Assembly: GCF_018494035.1 (NCBI RefSeq)
Contig: NZ_JABBFO010000001.1
Span: 476,329 to 540,328, forward strand
From: Rosenbergiella australiborealis
Lineage (GTDB): Bacteria; Pseudomonadota; Gammaproteobacteria; Enterobacterales; Enterobacteriaceae
DNA length: 64,000 nt
Direction of reading: 5' to 3'
Shown piece by piece: positions 27,134-37,890 of this stretch. Made by a program: the position numbers and the translations under genes. Within the stretch, counting starts at the first letter, position 1; each line of letters begins with the position of its first letter. The notes beneath the pieces were generated by a model. The model had not been told where the DNA came from. It saw nothing but the letters and a program-made list of their open reading frames with translations, and did no database searches.

Positions 27134-28555
27134 ATGAAAAAAAGCACATTAACACTCAGTATGGTTGCACTCAGTTTAGGCTTAGCATTCAGTTCGATGA
27201 ATGTAACGGCGGCGCAAACGGCTTCAGCAGATAGTCAACAAATGCCCAGTTTGGCACCTATGCTACAAAAGATAATGCCATCTGTAGTTAGTATTAATGT
27301 CGAAGGCTCTGCAACAGTTAAGAATCAAGGTAATCAACAGTTCCAGCAATTTTTCGGTAATATGGCTCCCTTTTGCCAAGATGGATCACCCTTTCTGAAT
27401 TCTCCTTTTTGTCAAATGCCTAATCAAAGCCAGGGTAGCCAAAAAGAGAAGTTCCAAGCATTGGGGTCAGGGGTAGTGATTAATGCTCAAAAAGGTTATG
27501 TCGTAACGAATAACCACGTGGTTGAGAATGCTTCAAAAATCACTGTACAGCTCAGTGACGGCCGTCGTTTCGATGCTAAAGTCTTAGGTAAAGATCCTCA
27601 ATCAGATATTGCGCTTCTTCAGCTCAAGGATGCAACAAACCTGACTGAAATAAAAATGGCTGATTCGGATAATTTACAAGTCGGCGATTATACCGTTGCC
27701 ATTGGGAACCCCTATGGTCTTGGCGAAACAGTGACCTCAGGTATCGTTTCTGCATTGGGTCGCAGTGGGTTGAACGTCGAAAATTATGAGAACTTTATTC
27801 AAACTGATGCGGCGATTAATCGGGGCAATTCAGGCGGTGCACTGGTCAACCTACGGGGTGAGTTGATTGGAATTAATACCGCGATTTTAGCACCGGATGG
27901 TGGCAATATCGGTATTGGTTTTGCTATTCCAAGTAATATGGTTAAAAACCTTACTGCACAGATGATTGAGTACGGTCAGGTCAAACGTGGCGAGCTTGGG
28001 ATAATGGGTACGGAGCTTAACTCTGAGTTAGCTAAGGCTATTCACGTTAATGCACAACGAGGGGGTTTTATCAGTCAAGTATTGCCAAATTCATCCGCAG
28101 AGAAAGCAGGTATTAAACCGGGTGATGTGGTTGTTTCCATGAATGGTAAGCCTTTAAATAGTTTTGCGGCGCTGCGTGCGGAAGTAGGTTCGTTACCGGT
28201 AGGCACTAAACTGGTATTAGGGCTGATTCGTGATGGAAAACCGCTTGACGTCACCGTCGAACTGCAACAAAGCCGTCAAGATAATGTTCCTTCTGCCACT
28301 ATTTATGCAGGGATCGAAGGTGCTGAGTTAAGTAACTCAGTTAGCGATGGCGCGAAGGGAGTGAGAGTTGATGCTGTTAAAGCCGGTTCAACGGCAGCTC
28401 GAATTGGTCTGCGTAAAGGAGACATTATTTTAGGTGTTAACCAACAGCTTGTCTCGAATCTTGGTGAGTTACGTAAAGTCCTCGATAGTAAACCGCCGGT
28501 ATTGGCGTTAAATATTCAACGTGGTAACGCTGTGCTGTACCTACTTGCCCAATAA
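27134..28555 (+). CDS. degP: Periplasmic serine protease/chaperone DegP (HtrA)
   Basis: Degrades or refolds misfolded envelope proteins. The 473-residue precursor has a signal peptide (MKKSTLTLSMVALSLGLAFSS..., cleavage expected near TAAQ), a trypsin-like domain with His in TNNHVVENA near residue 131, Asp in DPQSDIALLQL near 161 and Ser in RGNSGGALVN near 236, and two PDZ domains (near 280-370 and 385-470). The LA loop carries the Cys pair (PFCQ...PFCQ near 80-92) of enterobacterial DegP. In E. coli cdaR follows; here a cold-shock gene is next. Confidence 0.96.
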   Translation: MKKSTLTLSMVALSLGLAFSSMNVTAAQTASADSQQMPSLAPMLQKIMPSVVSINVEGSATVKNQGNQQFQQFFGNMAPFCQDGSPFLNSPFCQMPNQSQGSQKEKFQALGSGVVINAQKGYVVTNNHVVENASKITVQLSDGRRFDAKVLGKDPQSDIALLQLKDATNLTEIKMADSDNLQVGDYTVAIGNPYGLGETVTSGIVSALGRSGLNVENYENFIQTDAAINRGNSGGALVNLRGELIGINTAILAPDGGNIGIGFAIPSNMVKNLTAQMIEYGQVKRGELGIMGTELNSELAKAIHVNAQRGGFISQVLPNSSAEKAGIKPGDVVVSMNGKPLNSFAALRAEVGSLPVGTKLVLGLIRDGKPLDVTVELQQSRQDNVPSATIYAGIEGAELSNSVSDGAKGVRVDAVKAGSTAARIGLRKGDIILGVNQQLVSNLGELRKVLDSKPPVLALNIQRGNAVLYLLAQ

Positions 28556-28567
28556 AATACGATTACT

Positions 28568-28595
28568 CGCAGCTCACTTAAGAGTGTGGGCTGCG
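28568..28595 (+). terminator. Hairpin after degP
   Basis: A 10-bp stem (cgcagctcac / gtgggctgcg, one G-U pair) with an 8-base loop, 12 bases past the degP stop. The T-tract is poor, so efficiency is uncertain. Confidence 0.6.
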
Positions 28596-28653
28596 TCATC
28601 TTAGGTGATTTATTATGTTTACCCCAAAAGATAGGTATTTTTTGAAAAAAAGG

Positions 28654-28683
28654 TTGTGTAATCATATCGAGTATGTCTATTAT
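28654..28683 (+). promoter_or_regulatory. Predicted promoter of the cold-shock gene
   Basis: TTGTGT (28654-28659), 18 bases, TATTAT (28678-28683). The predicted start near 28690 would place the cold box within the first 20 bases of a 5' leader of about 175 bases, as in cspA-type genes. Confidence 0.55.
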
Positions 28684-28696
28684 AGATGCATCGGTT

Positions 28697-28707
28697 TGTA
28701 GTACAGA
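28697..28707 (+). promoter_or_regulatory. Cold box in the csp leader
   Basis: TGTAGTACAGA matches 9 of 11 positions of the cspA-family cold box TGACGTACAGA, at the expected place near the transcript start. The long leader after it (28708-28865) has no gene. Confidence 0.7.
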
Positions 28708-28865
28708 CCTTATGAAAGCAATTTTAGTAAAGCAGTCTTCAGTTCAAGCGTTATCCATCGATATCCTTCCTCATGAGTCTCCTTTTAATTGAACATAAGC
28801 TATTTACTGTATAGCAGATCAGATTCGCCATTCTGAGCGGATCGTTAAGTAAGGATTCAACAACG

Positions 28866-29078
28866 ATGTCTAACAAAATGACTGGTTTAGTAAAATGGTT
28901 TGATGCAGGTAAAGGTTTTGGTTTCATCTCTCCTACCGATGGTAGCAAAGATGTTTTCGTACACTTTTCTGCTATTCAAAGCAACGATTTTAAAACTTTA
29001 GATGAAGGCCAAAAAGTAGAATTCTCTATCGAGAATGGTGCTAAAGGTCCATCAGCGGCTAACGTTGTAGCGATTTAA
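28866..29078 (+). CDS. CspA-family cold-shock protein
   Basis: A 70-residue single OB-fold RNA/DNA chaperone. RNP1 is KGFGFI at residues 16-21 and RNP2 is VFVHFSAI near 30-37. The N-terminus [12 protein letters not shown] resembles cold-inducible CspB/CspG more than CspC/CspE, while the C-terminus ([11 protein letters not shown]) is more like CspE, so the paralogue is not named. AAGGA lies upstream of the ATG at a normal distance. The leader has a cold box and a predicted promoter, so cold induction with leader-based mRNA control is likely. The site between degP and yaeH differs from E. coli, where cdaR is found. Confidence 0.93.
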   Translation: MSNKMTGLVKWFDAGKGFGFISPTDGSKDVFVHFSAIQSNDFKTLDEGQKVEFSIENGAKGPSAANVVAI

Positions 29079-29150
29079 TTTACGCTTCATCAAGTGATGG
29101 TTACGATAGCGATGATGGCCAATGACCGGAGCAGTTAAGCATCACAATAA

Positions 29151-29177
29151 AATCCCGCACTAAGCGGGATTTTTTTT
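29151..29177. terminator. Bidirectional terminator between csp and yaeH
   Basis: An 8-bp stem (aatcccgc / gcgggatt) with a 5-base loop has a T8 run on the plus side and TTTTATTG on the minus side, so it can end both convergent transcripts. Confidence 0.9.
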
Positions 29178-29191
29178 ATCTTGATTAACCT

Positions 29192-29569
29192 TTATTTGTG
29201 GCGAGTGAGGCGATCAAGGTCAGCTTCGATTTCCGCAATCTTATTCGATACGACCGCTTCTAAATGGCGTAAATCCTCAAGGATTTTATTTTTCAAATCG
29301 ACTTCTAAAGGGTCTTGCTGGCATAACTGATCCAGCTCTTCAATCACATAAGCCAGATTTGGATTAATTTCTGGTGCCGCATTCTCGAACAGACTATCAA
29401 CCGCTTTAAGTTGACGAGGATATTTAAACTTTACGCTTTTAGCGAAAAATTCACCTTTATCCTTCCTAAAGTAAATTTTTAAAATATCGTGATGCGCTTC
29501 TTGCCGTAAATTATAGCGGTCAATCTCTTCAGGGTGGGTGATCCCTAAACTTTTTAAATTATCAAACAT
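29192..29569 (-). CDS. yaeH: UPF0325 family protein YaeH
   Basis: A 125-residue conserved cytosolic protein of unknown function. It matches E. coli YaeH (128 residues): [25 protein letters not shown] at the N-terminus, [26 protein letters not shown] near residues 28-53, and a C-terminal coiled-coil-like run ending in [14 protein letters not shown]. The start at 29569 follows AGGT; the longer frame to 29602 lacks homology. It follows dapD on the minus strand, as in E. coli. Confidence 0.93.
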   Translation of the reverse strand: MFDNLKSLGITHPEEIDRYNLRQEAHHDILKIYFRKDKGEFFAKSVKFKYPRQLKAVDSLFENAAPEINPNLAYVIEELDQLCQQDPLEVDLKNKILEDLRHLEAVVSNKIAEIEADLDRLTRHK

Positions 29570-29639
29570 AGTTGTTAACCTCTTGAGTTCACCCTTGTCC
29601 AAGATGATTCACATGCTAGACAAGAAGCGAGTGGATCAA

Positions 29640-30467
29640 TTAATCGTTAATGCTACGCAAGAGTTCGTTAACGCCGACTTTTGCACGTGTTTTTGCATCA
29701 ACCCTTTTTACGATAACCGCACAATAAAGACTATGGCTACCATCTTTCGCTGGCATGCTACCGGAAACAACCACGGAGCCGGCAGGGACACGACCATAGA
29801 AAATTTCACCGGTTTCGCGATCATAGATACGAGTACTTTGGCTAATATAAACGCCCATTGAGATGACTGAACCCTCTTCGACGATAACACCTTCTACAAT
29901 TTCAGAGCGGGCACCGATAAAGCAGTTATCTTCGATGATAGTTGGGTTTGCTTGTAGCGGCTCCAATACACCACCAATTCCGACGCCTCCCGATAAGTGA
30001 ACGTTTTTACCAATTTGTGCACAAGAACCCACAGTTACCCAAGTATCGACCATAGTTCCTTCGTCAACGTAGGCACCAATATTCACGTAAGAAGGCATTA
30101 ACACGGTGTTGCGGGCAATATAGGCCCCTTGACGCACTGCGGCAGGGGGGACAACCCGTAATCCTTCTTGACGAAAGCGCGCTTCATCGTAGTTGGCGAA
30201 TTTTAATGCAACTTTATCGTAGTAGCGTGTCTCTGAACCTTCCATAACTTGGTTATCATTGATGCGAAACGAGAGAAGAACTGCTTTTTTAAGCCACTGA
30301 TGCGTGACCCATTCCCCCTCGATTTTCTCAGCGACGCGTAATTCGCCTTTATCGATCAGTTCGATGATTTGCATGACGGCATCACGAGTTTCACTATCAA
30401 CATTATTAGGGGTGATCTCAGCACGGCGTTCAAAAGCAGCTTCAATAATTTTTTCTAACTGTTGCAT
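29640..30467 (-). CDS. dapD: Tetrahydrodipicolinate N-succinyltransferase
   Basis: Succinylates tetrahydrodipicolinate in the lysine/meso-diaminopimelate pathway, feeding peptidoglycan. The 275-residue product has an N-terminal helical domain and a left-handed beta-helix of hexapeptide repeats (about residues 105-230: [49 protein letters not shown]). Two ATGs are in tandem; the second (30467) matches the E. coli start MQQL and is better spaced from GGGAA. It is downstream of glnD across 103 bases. Confidence 0.95.
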   Translation of the reverse strand: MQQLEKIIEAAFERRAEITPNNVDSETRDAVMQIIELIDKGELRVAEKIEGEWVTHQWLKKAVLLSFRINDNQVMEGSETRYYDKVALKFANYDEARFRQEGLRVVPPAAVRQGAYIARNTVLMPSYVNIGAYVDEGTMVDTWVTVGSCAQIGKNVHLSGGVGIGGVLEPLQANPTIIEDNCFIGARSEIVEGVIVEEGSVISMGVYISQSTRIYDRETGEIFYGRVPAGSVVVSGSMPAKDGSHSLYCAVIVKRVDAKTRAKVGVNELLRSIND

Positions 30468-30570
30468 CATAATTTCCCAAAAATTCTCATTGTCTAAGTA
30501 AGCAGTAAATAAAATTTAACTACCAGTGTGGGCACAGTAAATATCTTTGCCCGTTAAAATCTTCCATGAA

Positions 30571-33222
30571 CTATGTTTTATCGGTTGGATTGAGGGTCTC
30601 TGTCAACCTTTGACGTAACTGCTCGCGCATTTTTTTACTTAAACCGCGGCGTTCGTTGTCAGCAAGGATAAATAAATCTTCAACACGCTCACCGATTGTA
30701 CTAATACGAGCACCATGAAGTGAAATATCGAGCTCGGCAAAAATTGCGCCGATTTGCGCCAATAATCCTGGCTGGTCGAGGGCGACTAGCTCTAAGTAGG
30801 TACGACGATCTGTATGTCCCGGTAGATAGTGAACGCGGGTTTCGACAGTAAAATGGCGTAGTCGAGATGATGTTCTGCGTGTTTTCGGTATTATCCACGC
30901 TTCCTGCTGTAGAGATTGGGTGAGCCCTTGAATAATAGAGGCGTGTCGATCAGCGGCCAGAGGGTTTCCTTCAGGTTCCAGTACGATAAACGTGTCCATC
31001 GCCATACCGTCACGATTAGTAAAGATTTGCGCATCGTGAACGCTCAAATTCCGCCTATCAAGCTCCCCAGCAACCGTGGCAAATAAATAGGCGCGGTCAG
31101 GACTCCAAATAAAAATCTCTGTTCCGCCACGCGCCGATTGCGGACTGATTAATACTAACGGGAGGCTTAAATCATGCTTCAATAAATTTTGAGCATGCCA
31201 CGCCAATTGTGTAGGAGTATGGCGTAGAAAATAGTCGGCCCGACAGCGGTTCCATAGATGAAAGAGGCGGTTCTCATCAACATCATTCATCCGTAGCAGC
31301 GCAAGTGCTTGTTGACGATTATGACGTACCCGCGAACGCAGATCTGGACGTTTATCTTTTCCTCGGCGTAACTGTTTTTCTGTTGCAAAGAAGAGTTCGC
31401 GCAATAGGCTCTGTTTCCAACTATTCCATAAACTTTCATTCGTAGCACAGATATCTGCGACGGTTAAACAGGTTAAAAATTTTAGCTGGCGTTCATTTCC
31501 CATTATTTCAGAAAATTGCTGTATCACTTCGGGATCTTGAATATCTCGACGTTGAGCAGTCACTGACATCAATAGATGATGCTCAACAAGCCAGGCAATC
31601 AACTCGCTATCGCGTGAATTGATCTGGTGGAGCTTCGCAAAAGCCAGAACATCTTCAGCACCGAGCAGACTATGATCCCCCCCTCTACCTTTAGCAATAT
31701 CATGGAAAATTGCTGCAATAATCAAAATTTGATGATGGGGTGAACGTTGCCAGATTTCTACACATAAGGGATGCTGCGGACGATTCTCTTCGCGGCCAAA
31801 ACTCTCTAGCTTTTGGAGTACACGCATCGTGTGTTCATCGACGGTATATGCGTGGAACAGATCGAATTGCATCTGACCGACTATTGATTGCCATTGCGGG
31901 AGATAAGCGGCAAGCACCCCATGATGATGCATCGGCATTAAGGCGCGGCTTACCGCACCATTACTGTTGAGGATTTCAAGAAATATGAGTCTAGCTGCGG
32001 CGATATTACAAAGGGGGGTTTCTAGCTGCTGTAACGCAAGGCGAAGTTGTCGTAAAGTAGCGGAGTAAATACCTGTAATTTCTGGATGCTTTACCATGAC
32101 CGAAAACATTTTTAATATCGTTTCCGGTGCTGTTACGAAACTCTGACTATCGCGTAGCTCAATTAAATCGCCTCTTAATCGAAAAAGTTCATCGATTGGG
32201 CGTGGTCGTTCAATAGTTGGCAGCGTCAGAATGGCTTCATCAAACAACTGCAGTAACATAGTGTTAAGTTCGCGAATACGGCGTGTAACGCGGTAGTAAT
32301 CCTTCATCATTTTCTCAACTGGCACATTTCCTTCGCCGTGATAATTCAGGCGAGTTGCCACTGAGAGCTGGCGATCAAAAAGTAACCGGTTGTCATAGCG
32401 TGTTAAGGTTTGATGAAGAGCAAACCGTAAGCGCCATAGAAAAGATTGACACTCTTTAAGCTCATCGCGTTCCTCAGCAGTAAGGAAACCAAATTGCACC
32501 ATATTATCAAGAGACGTCGCGCCAAAATGACGATGAGCGACCCATTGTAGGGTGTGGATATCACGAAGCCCACCTGGGCTACTTTTAATATCCGGCTCGA
32601 GGTTATAGCTTGTACCGTGGTAACGAAGATGACGTTCAGATTGTTCTTTGATTTTTGCTGAGAAAAAATGCACAGAAGGCCAGAATTCCTCACTGAAAAT
32701 ATTCTTTTGAAGTTCTAGAAACAGTGATACATCGCCAATTAGCATTCGTGATTCGATTAAATTAGTGGCGATGGTTAGGTCAGAGAGCCCTTGATTAATA
32801 CATTCATCAAGAGTGCGTACACTTTGGCCAACCTCAAGTTTCACATCCCACAAGAGCGTGATCAATGCACTGACCTGTTGGGCTTGGTTATCATTAAGAG
32901 GATGGCGGCTAATGATAAGTAAATCGATATCGGAAAGAGGCAGTAACTCTTCTCGGCCATAACCACCAACCGCAACTAACGCTATCTCTGGCGATTCACT
33001 TAAAGTGTAGAATTTCCATAACCGTTGCAATAAGTGATCAATAAAATGGCTGCGTGCAGTAATCAAATTATCGACCGGTACGTGGTGATCAAAAGCCTCG
33101 GCGCAGAGCTGTTGAAAACGGTCAAGAGCAGCTTTGATAACATCACGATGAAGCTGGTCATCTTGCCAACTGTCGGGAGCATGGATTAATGCTGTCAACG
33201 CTTGAGGTAAAAGATCACTCAT
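30571..33222 (-). CDS. glnD: Bifunctional uridylyltransferase/uridylyl-removing enzyme GlnD
   Basis: Senses glutamine and (de)uridylylates PII proteins, setting nitrogen metabolism. The 883-residue product shows the nucleotidyltransferase motif [19 protein letters not shown] near residues 84-102, an HD domain ([21 protein letters not shown] near 513) for the removing activity, and two C-terminal ACT domains (about 700-780 and 805-875: [30 protein letters not shown]). Close to E. coli GlnD (890). Divergent from nothing; map lies upstream in the same direction with a terminator in between. Confidence 0.96.
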   Translation of the reverse strand: MSDLLPQALTALIHAPDSWQDDQLHRDVIKAALDRFQQLCAEAFDHHVPVDNLITARSHFIDHLLQRLWKFYTLSESPEIALVAVGGYGREELLPLSDIDLLIISRHPLNDNQAQQVSALITLLWDVKLEVGQSVRTLDECINQGLSDLTIATNLIESRMLIGDVSLFLELQKNIFSEEFWPSVHFFSAKIKEQSERHLRYHGTSYNLEPDIKSSPGGLRDIHTLQWVAHRHFGATSLDNMVQFGFLTAEERDELKECQSFLWRLRFALHQTLTRYDNRLLFDRQLSVATRLNYHGEGNVPVEKMMKDYYRVTRRIRELNTMLLQLFDEAILTLPTIERPRPIDELFRLRGDLIELRDSQSFVTAPETILKMFSVMVKHPEITGIYSATLRQLRLALQQLETPLCNIAAARLIFLEILNSNGAVSRALMPMHHHGVLAAYLPQWQSIVGQMQFDLFHAYTVDEHTMRVLQKLESFGREENRPQHPLCVEIWQRSPHHQILIIAAIFHDIAKGRGGDHSLLGAEDVLAFAKLHQINSRDSELIAWLVEHHLLMSVTAQRRDIQDPEVIQQFSEIMGNERQLKFLTCLTVADICATNESLWNSWKQSLLRELFFATEKQLRRGKDKRPDLRSRVRHNRQQALALLRMNDVDENRLFHLWNRCRADYFLRHTPTQLAWHAQNLLKHDLSLPLVLISPQSARGGTEIFIWSPDRAYLFATVAGELDRRNLSVHDAQIFTNRDGMAMDTFIVLEPEGNPLAADRHASIIQGLTQSLQQEAWIIPKTRRTSSRLRHFTVETRVHYLPGHTDRRTYLELVALDQPGLLAQIGAIFAELDISLHGARISTIGERVEDLFILADNERRGLSKKMREQLRQRLTETLNPTDKT

Positions 33223-33234
33223 TACTCATTCTCA

Positions 33235-33262
33235 TTATAAAAAAACCGGCTTATAGCCGGCT
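33235..33262 (-). terminator. Terminator of map
   Basis: On the minus strand a 7-bp stem (agccggc / gccggtt, with one G-U pair), 5-base loop and T7 tract lie 26 bases past the map stop and just before the glnD start. It separates map from glnD transcription. Confidence 0.8.
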
Positions 33263-33288
33263 TTATTCTTATTTCAGTAAGATTTTAC

Positions 33289-34077
33289 TTAGTTGACGAG
33301 AACCGCAGGTAGGGTTTCATCTTTACGAAGCGTTAAAATCTCACAGCCCGTGTCTGTGACCACAATAGTATGCTCATACTGTGCAGACAAGCTCCGATCT
33401 TTAGTTTTTACCGTCCAGCCATCTTTCATGCTACGAATACGATAATCACCCGCATTGACCATAGGTTCAATAGTGAATGTCATACCAGTCTGTAACACCA
33501 CACCTTGGTCATCAGCATCGTAGTGCAGAACTTGAGGTTCTTCATGAAACCCTTTACCAATCCCGTGGCCACAGTATTCGCGGACAACGGAAAAGTTATG
33601 GCCTTCAACAAATTTTTGAATTTCTTTGCCCAGTGTCCGTAAACGAATACCAGGTTTAACAAGGCGCAGTGCAAGGTAGAGACTTTCTTGCGTAATTTTA
33701 CAGAGACGTTCGCCCAAAATCGTTGGTTTACCGACGATAAACATCATTGAGGTATCGCCGTGATATTCATCTTTAATCACGGTTACGTCGATATTGACGA
33801 TATCCCCATCTTTAAGCAGGCGTTCATCGCTAGGGATACCGTGGCAGACAACCTCATTGATGGAAATACAGACAGATTTAGGGAATCCATGATAGCCAAG
33901 GCAAGCGGAAATGGCCTGTTGTTGTTCTGTAATATAAGTATGGCAAATACGATCTAATTCGCCTGTTGAGACGCCAGGTTTGACGTAAGGGGCGATCATC
34001 TCAAGTACTTCTGCAGCAAGCCGTCCGGCTACACGCATTTTTTCGATTTCTTCAGGTGTTTTAATTGAAATAGCCAT
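33289..34077 (-). CDS. map: Methionine aminopeptidase type I
   Basis: Removes the initiator Met from nascent proteins. The 262-residue product contains all dinuclear metal ligands: Asp pair in NIDVTVIKDEYHGDTS near residues 96-111, His in CGHGIGKGFHEEP near 171, and Glu in TIEPMV near 204 and QYEHTIVV near 235. The start at 34077 gives MAISIKTPEEIEKM, the E. coli N-terminus. An ATG 42 bases upstream (34119) is in frame but outside the family. It is divergent from rpsB, the standard arrangement. Confidence 0.96.
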   Translation of the reverse strand: MAISIKTPEEIEKMRVAGRLAAEVLEMIAPYVKPGVSTGELDRICHTYITEQQQAISACLGYHGFPKSVCISINEVVCHGIPSDERLLKDGDIVNIDVTVIKDEYHGDTSMMFIVGKPTILGERLCKITQESLYLALRLVKPGIRLRTLGKEIQKFVEGHNFSVVREYCGHGIGKGFHEEPQVLHYDADDQGVVLQTGMTFTIEPMVNAGDYRIRSMKDGWTVKTKDRSLSAQYEHTIVVTDTGCEILTLRKDETLPAVLVN

Positions 34078-34237
34078 AAGTAGGGTTTCCATAGTGGCCA
34101 GAATTAATATCGCTGGCAATTACGTCATAATATATCGGCCATGTTAACAGGACGCTCCTACGCTGCCAATACGCCAACCGGAAAGCAGGAGGATGCCAGC
34201 TAAAAGTGAACAAAATATAGCACTGACGCTCGTTTTA

Positions 34238-34246
34238 TGGTATAAA
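34238..34246 (+). promoter_or_regulatory. Extended -10 promoter of rpsB-tsf
   Basis: TGG-TATAAA with a GC-rich discriminator (gcgcgcc) directly after. No good -35 is seen, fitting an extended -10 element. The GC-rich discriminator is typical of promoters under ppGpp/DksA control, and dksA is in this same window; that link is inference. Confidence 0.6.
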
Positions 34247-34285
34247 GCGCGCCGATGATTCTTTAACTGTCGCCTTGATAGTTAA

Positions 34286-35170
<885 letters not shown>

Positions 35171-35213
35171 TAATCTTTACTCGTAAGAGTACTGGCATCA
35201 GATGTAATCTGTC

Positions 35214-35237
35214 AGGGGCCAGCAATGGCCCCTTCGT
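35214..35237 (+). terminator. Hairpin in the rpsB-tsf spacer
   Basis: An 8-bp stem (aggggcca / tggcccct) with a GCAA tetraloop and TTCGT after it. E. coli has an attenuator at this spot; partial termination would lower tsf relative to rpsB. Confidence 0.65.
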
Positions 35238-35357
35238 ATATTTAATGTATTGAACGGTTTCTCTGACACGTTTGATACATAATCACTCCTACGAAAATGA
35301 TGCTATTGACCACCCAATGTGGGGATAAATAGATCACAATTAACCGAGGAAAATAGA

Positions 35358-36209
35358 ATGGCTGAAATTACCGCTGCTCTGGTAAAAGAACTGCGTGAGC
35401 GTACTGGCGCAGGCATGATGGATTGTAAAAAAGCGCTGACTGAAGCGAGTGGCGACATCGAGCTTGCAATCGAAAATATGCGTAAGTCTGGTGCGATCAA
35501 AGCGGCTAAAAAAGCCGGTAACGTAGCAGCTGACGGCGTGATCAAAACTAAAATTGCTGGCGATTTCGCTGTCATTTTAGAAGTTAACTGCCAAACTGAC
35601 TTCGTTGCTAAAGATGCGGGTTTCCAAGCATTCGCTGATAAAGTATTAGAAGCTGCGGCGGCAGACAAAGTGACTGATGTTGAAGTCCTGAAAGCGCAAT
35701 TTGAAGAAGAGCGCGTTGCACTAGTTGCAAAAATCGGTGAGAACATCAACATTCGTCGTGTTGCAGTACTAGAAGGTGACGTGTTAGGTAGCTACCTGCA
35801 TGGCGCACGTATCGGTGTTGTTGTTGCTGCGAAGGGTGCGGACGAAGAGCTGGTTAAGCAAATTGCTATGCACATTGCTGCAAGTAAGCCAGAATTCGTT
35901 AAACCTGAAGATGTATCTGCAGAAGTTGTAGAGAAAGAGTACCAAGTACAACTCGACATCGCGATGCAATCTGGTAAGCCGAAAGAAATCGCAGAAAAAA
36001 TGGTTAAAGGCCGTATGGAGAAGTTCACCGGTGAAGTATCACTGACTGGACAAAGCTTCGTTATGGATCCAAGCAAAACCGTTGGTCAACTGCTGAAAGA
36101 AAAAGGCGCTGACGTTACTGGCTTTATCCGCTTTGAAGTGGGTGAAGGTATCGAGAAAGTTGAGACTGATTTTGCTGCTGAAGTTGCGGCAATGTCCAAG
36201 CAGTCTTAA
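35358..36209 (+). CDS. tsf: Translation elongation factor Ts
   Basis: Guanine-nucleotide exchange factor for EF-Tu; 283 residues, as in E. coli. The N-terminal UBA-like domain ends in the family signature [16 protein letters not shown] near residues 11-26, [14 protein letters not shown] near 80 contacts EF-Tu, and a coiled coil is formed near 187-226. The start ATG at 35358 follows GAGGAAAA; in-frame codons from 35319 are rejected. Very codon-biased like rpsB, fitting high expression. Confidence 0.98.
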   Translation: MAEITAALVKELRERTGAGMMDCKKALTEASGDIELAIENMRKSGAIKAAKKAGNVAADGVIKTKIAGDFAVILEVNCQTDFVAKDAGFQAFADKVLEAAAADKVTDVEVLKAQFEEERVALVAKIGENINIRRVAVLEGDVLGSYLHGARIGVVVAAKGADEELVKQIAMHIAASKPEFVKPEDVSAEVVEKEYQVQLDIAMQSGKPKEIAEKMVKGRMEKFTGEVSLTGQSFVMDPSKTVGQLLKEKGADVTGFIRFEVGEGIEKVETDFAAEVAAMSKQS

Positions 36210-36214
36210 TGCTA

Positions 36215-36246
36215 AAAGGAACCGCCCGTTAGGCGGTTCTTTTTTA
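36215..36246 (+). terminator. Rho-independent terminator after tsf
   Basis: A perfect 8-bp stem (gaaccgcc / ggcggttc) with a 5-base loop and a T7 tract, 10 bases past the tsf stop. Confidence 0.92.
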
Positions 36247-36360
36247 CCTTAAGTGATACTCTCTGATTTTTTCTTATTCTGTATTTACTTGTGAAAAATA
36301 TGGAATAATCAACCCGAAAAATACTCCTATTATTCAGCCAATTTCCGGGAATAAATTATT

Positions 36361-37086
36361 ATGGCGACGAACGCAAAACCTGTATATCAACGTATTCTTC
36401 TTAAACTGAGTGGTGAAGCGCTTCAGGGAACTGAGGGTTTCGGTATTGATGCGAGCATTCTAGATCGCATGGCTCAGGAAGTTAAAGAGTTAGTGGAGCT
36501 TGGTATCCAGGTCGGTGTCGTTATTGGTGGCGGCAATTTATTCCGTGGTGCAGGCTTAGCAAAAGCAGGCATGAATCGCGTTGTCGGTGACCACATGGGG
36601 ATGTTAGCAACCGTGATGAATGGTTTGGCAATGCGTGATGCACTACATCGTGCCTACGTCAATGCACGTTTAATGTCAGCAATACCGTTAAATGGCGTCT
36701 GTGACAATTATAGTTGGGCTGAAGCAATTAGCTTATTACGCCAAAATAAAGTGGTTATCTTTTCAGCAGGAACCGGGAATCCTTTTTTTACAACTGATTC
36801 AGCAGCTTGTTTACGCGGTATCGAGATTGAAGCTGATGTCGTGCTAAAAGCAACGAAGGTTGATGGCGTCTATTCTGCAGACCCTGTCCAATGCCCGGAT
36901 GCAGTGTTATATGATAAGCTCAACTACCAAGACGTGTTAGAACGTGAATTGAAAGTTATGGATCTTGCGGCATTTACCTTAGCTCGTGACCATAATTTAC
37001 CTATTCGTGTATTTAATATGAATAAGCCCGGTGCACTACGCCGTGTAGTAATGGGTGAAAATGAAGGTACATTGATCTCACAATAA
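36361..37086 (+). CDS. pyrH: UMP kinase
   Basis: Phosphorylates UMP to UDP in pyrimidine synthesis; hexameric, of the amino-acid-kinase fold. The 241-residue product equals E. coli PyrH in length: [12 protein letters not shown] near residues 13-24, [10 protein letters not shown] near 54-63, [15 protein letters not shown] near 77-91, and [17 protein letters not shown] near 136-152. About 150 bases separate it from tsf beyond a strong terminator, so it should have its own promoter, though none is clear. Confidence 0.97.
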   Translation: MATNAKPVYQRILLKLSGEALQGTEGFGIDASILDRMAQEVKELVELGIQVGVVIGGGNLFRGAGLAKAGMNRVVGDHMGMLATVMNGLAMRDALHRAYVNARLMSAIPLNGVCDNYSWAEAISLLRQNKVVIFSAGTGNPFFTTDSAACLRGIEIEADVVLKATKVDGVYSADPVQCPDAVLYDKLNYQDVLERELKVMDLAAFTLARDHNLPIRVFNMNKPGALRRVVMGENEGTLISQ

Positions 37087-37168
37087 TTCCTGTGCCCGAC
37101 AAAATAAGGTATATTCTGGTGTATAGCGTTTCGGGGCTGTCGGCCAGAGTGACAGGTAAAGTGAATTA

Positions 37169-37186
37169 CTCCGAGAATTATCGGAG
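37169..37186 (+). promoter_or_regulatory. Small hairpin in the frr leader
   Basis: A 6-bp stem CTCCGA / TCGGAG lies about 28 bases before the frr GTG, just after a second possible stem CTGTC / GACAG (about 37137-37155). They could act on frr translation; there is no direct support. Confidence 0.3.
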
Positions 37187-37213
37187 CGCATTAACTAATC
37201 CAAGGGTTTCAAA

Positions 37214-37771
37214 GTGATTAACGATATTAAAAAAGATGCTGAAGTACGTATGGATAAATGTGTTGAAGCATTTAAAACTGCGATCAGCAAAATTCGTACT
37301 GGACGAGCGTCACCATCACTGCTTGATGGGATTATCGTAGAATACTACGGTACGCCGACGCCATTGCGCCAACTAGCCAGTGTAACCGTTGAGGATTCTC
37401 GTACTCTGAAGATCAACGTTTTTGATCGCTCAATGGGTCCGGCTGTTGAAAAAGCAATCATGGCTTCAGATTTAGGACTTAACCCGAGTTCTGCTGGCGC
37501 GGATATTCGTGTACCTTTACCAGCACTGACTGAAGAGCGTCGTAAAGATTTGATCAAAATCGTTCGTGCTGAAGCTGAACAAGGTCGTGTCTCTGTTCGT
37601 AATGTCCGCCGTGATGCGAATGATAAAGTCAAAGCGTTATTAAAAGATAAAGAAATCAGCGAAGACGATGACCGTCGTTCACAGGATGATGTTCAAAAGC
37701 TTACCGATATCAGTATCAAAAAAGTGGATGCTGCATTAGCGGATAAAGAGAAAGAACTGCTCGATTTCTAA
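37214..37771 (+). CDS. frr: Ribosome recycling factor
   Basis: Splits post-termination ribosomes with EF-G. The 185-residue product equals the E. coli length and is almost all helix except a small beta domain: [28 protein letters not shown] near residues 14-41, DPLRQLA-like [25 protein letters not shown] near 50-74, and [37 protein letters not shown] near 128-164. The start is GTG at 37214 behind AAGGG. A possible upstream promoter (TATATT at 37110-37115) lacks a good -35. Confidence 0.97.
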   Translation: MINDIKKDAEVRMDKCVEAFKTAISKIRTGRASPSLLDGIIVEYYGTPTPLRQLASVTVEDSRTLKINVFDRSMGPAVEKAIMASDLGLNPSSAGADIRVPLPALTEERRKDLIKIVRAEAEQGRVSVRNVRRDANDKVKALLKDKEISEDDDRRSQDDVQKLTDISIKKVDAALADKEKELLDF

Positions 37772-37789
37772 TATTTTATTTTGTTTTAT

Positions 37790-37838
37790 AACGCCGTAAT
37801 GAAGGCTCAGTCACTGGGCCGTCTTACGGCGTTTTGTT
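37790..37838 (+). terminator. Terminator after frr
   Basis: A 10-bp outer stem (aacgccgtaa / ttacggcgtt) encloses a smaller stem (ggctcag / ctgggcc) and is followed by TTGTTT, 18 bases past the frr stop. Confidence 0.8.
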
Positions 37839-37890
37839 TATGTTTTCAGTAATTATGCAATTCTCACCTGACAAAGAGAATGGAAAAGTA

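Noticed and set aside
35303-35752. A 149-codon minus-strand frame opposite tsf, Ser/Ala-rich
   Set aside because: Its composition is the mirror of the highly biased tsf codons; no family resemblance and no start signal.
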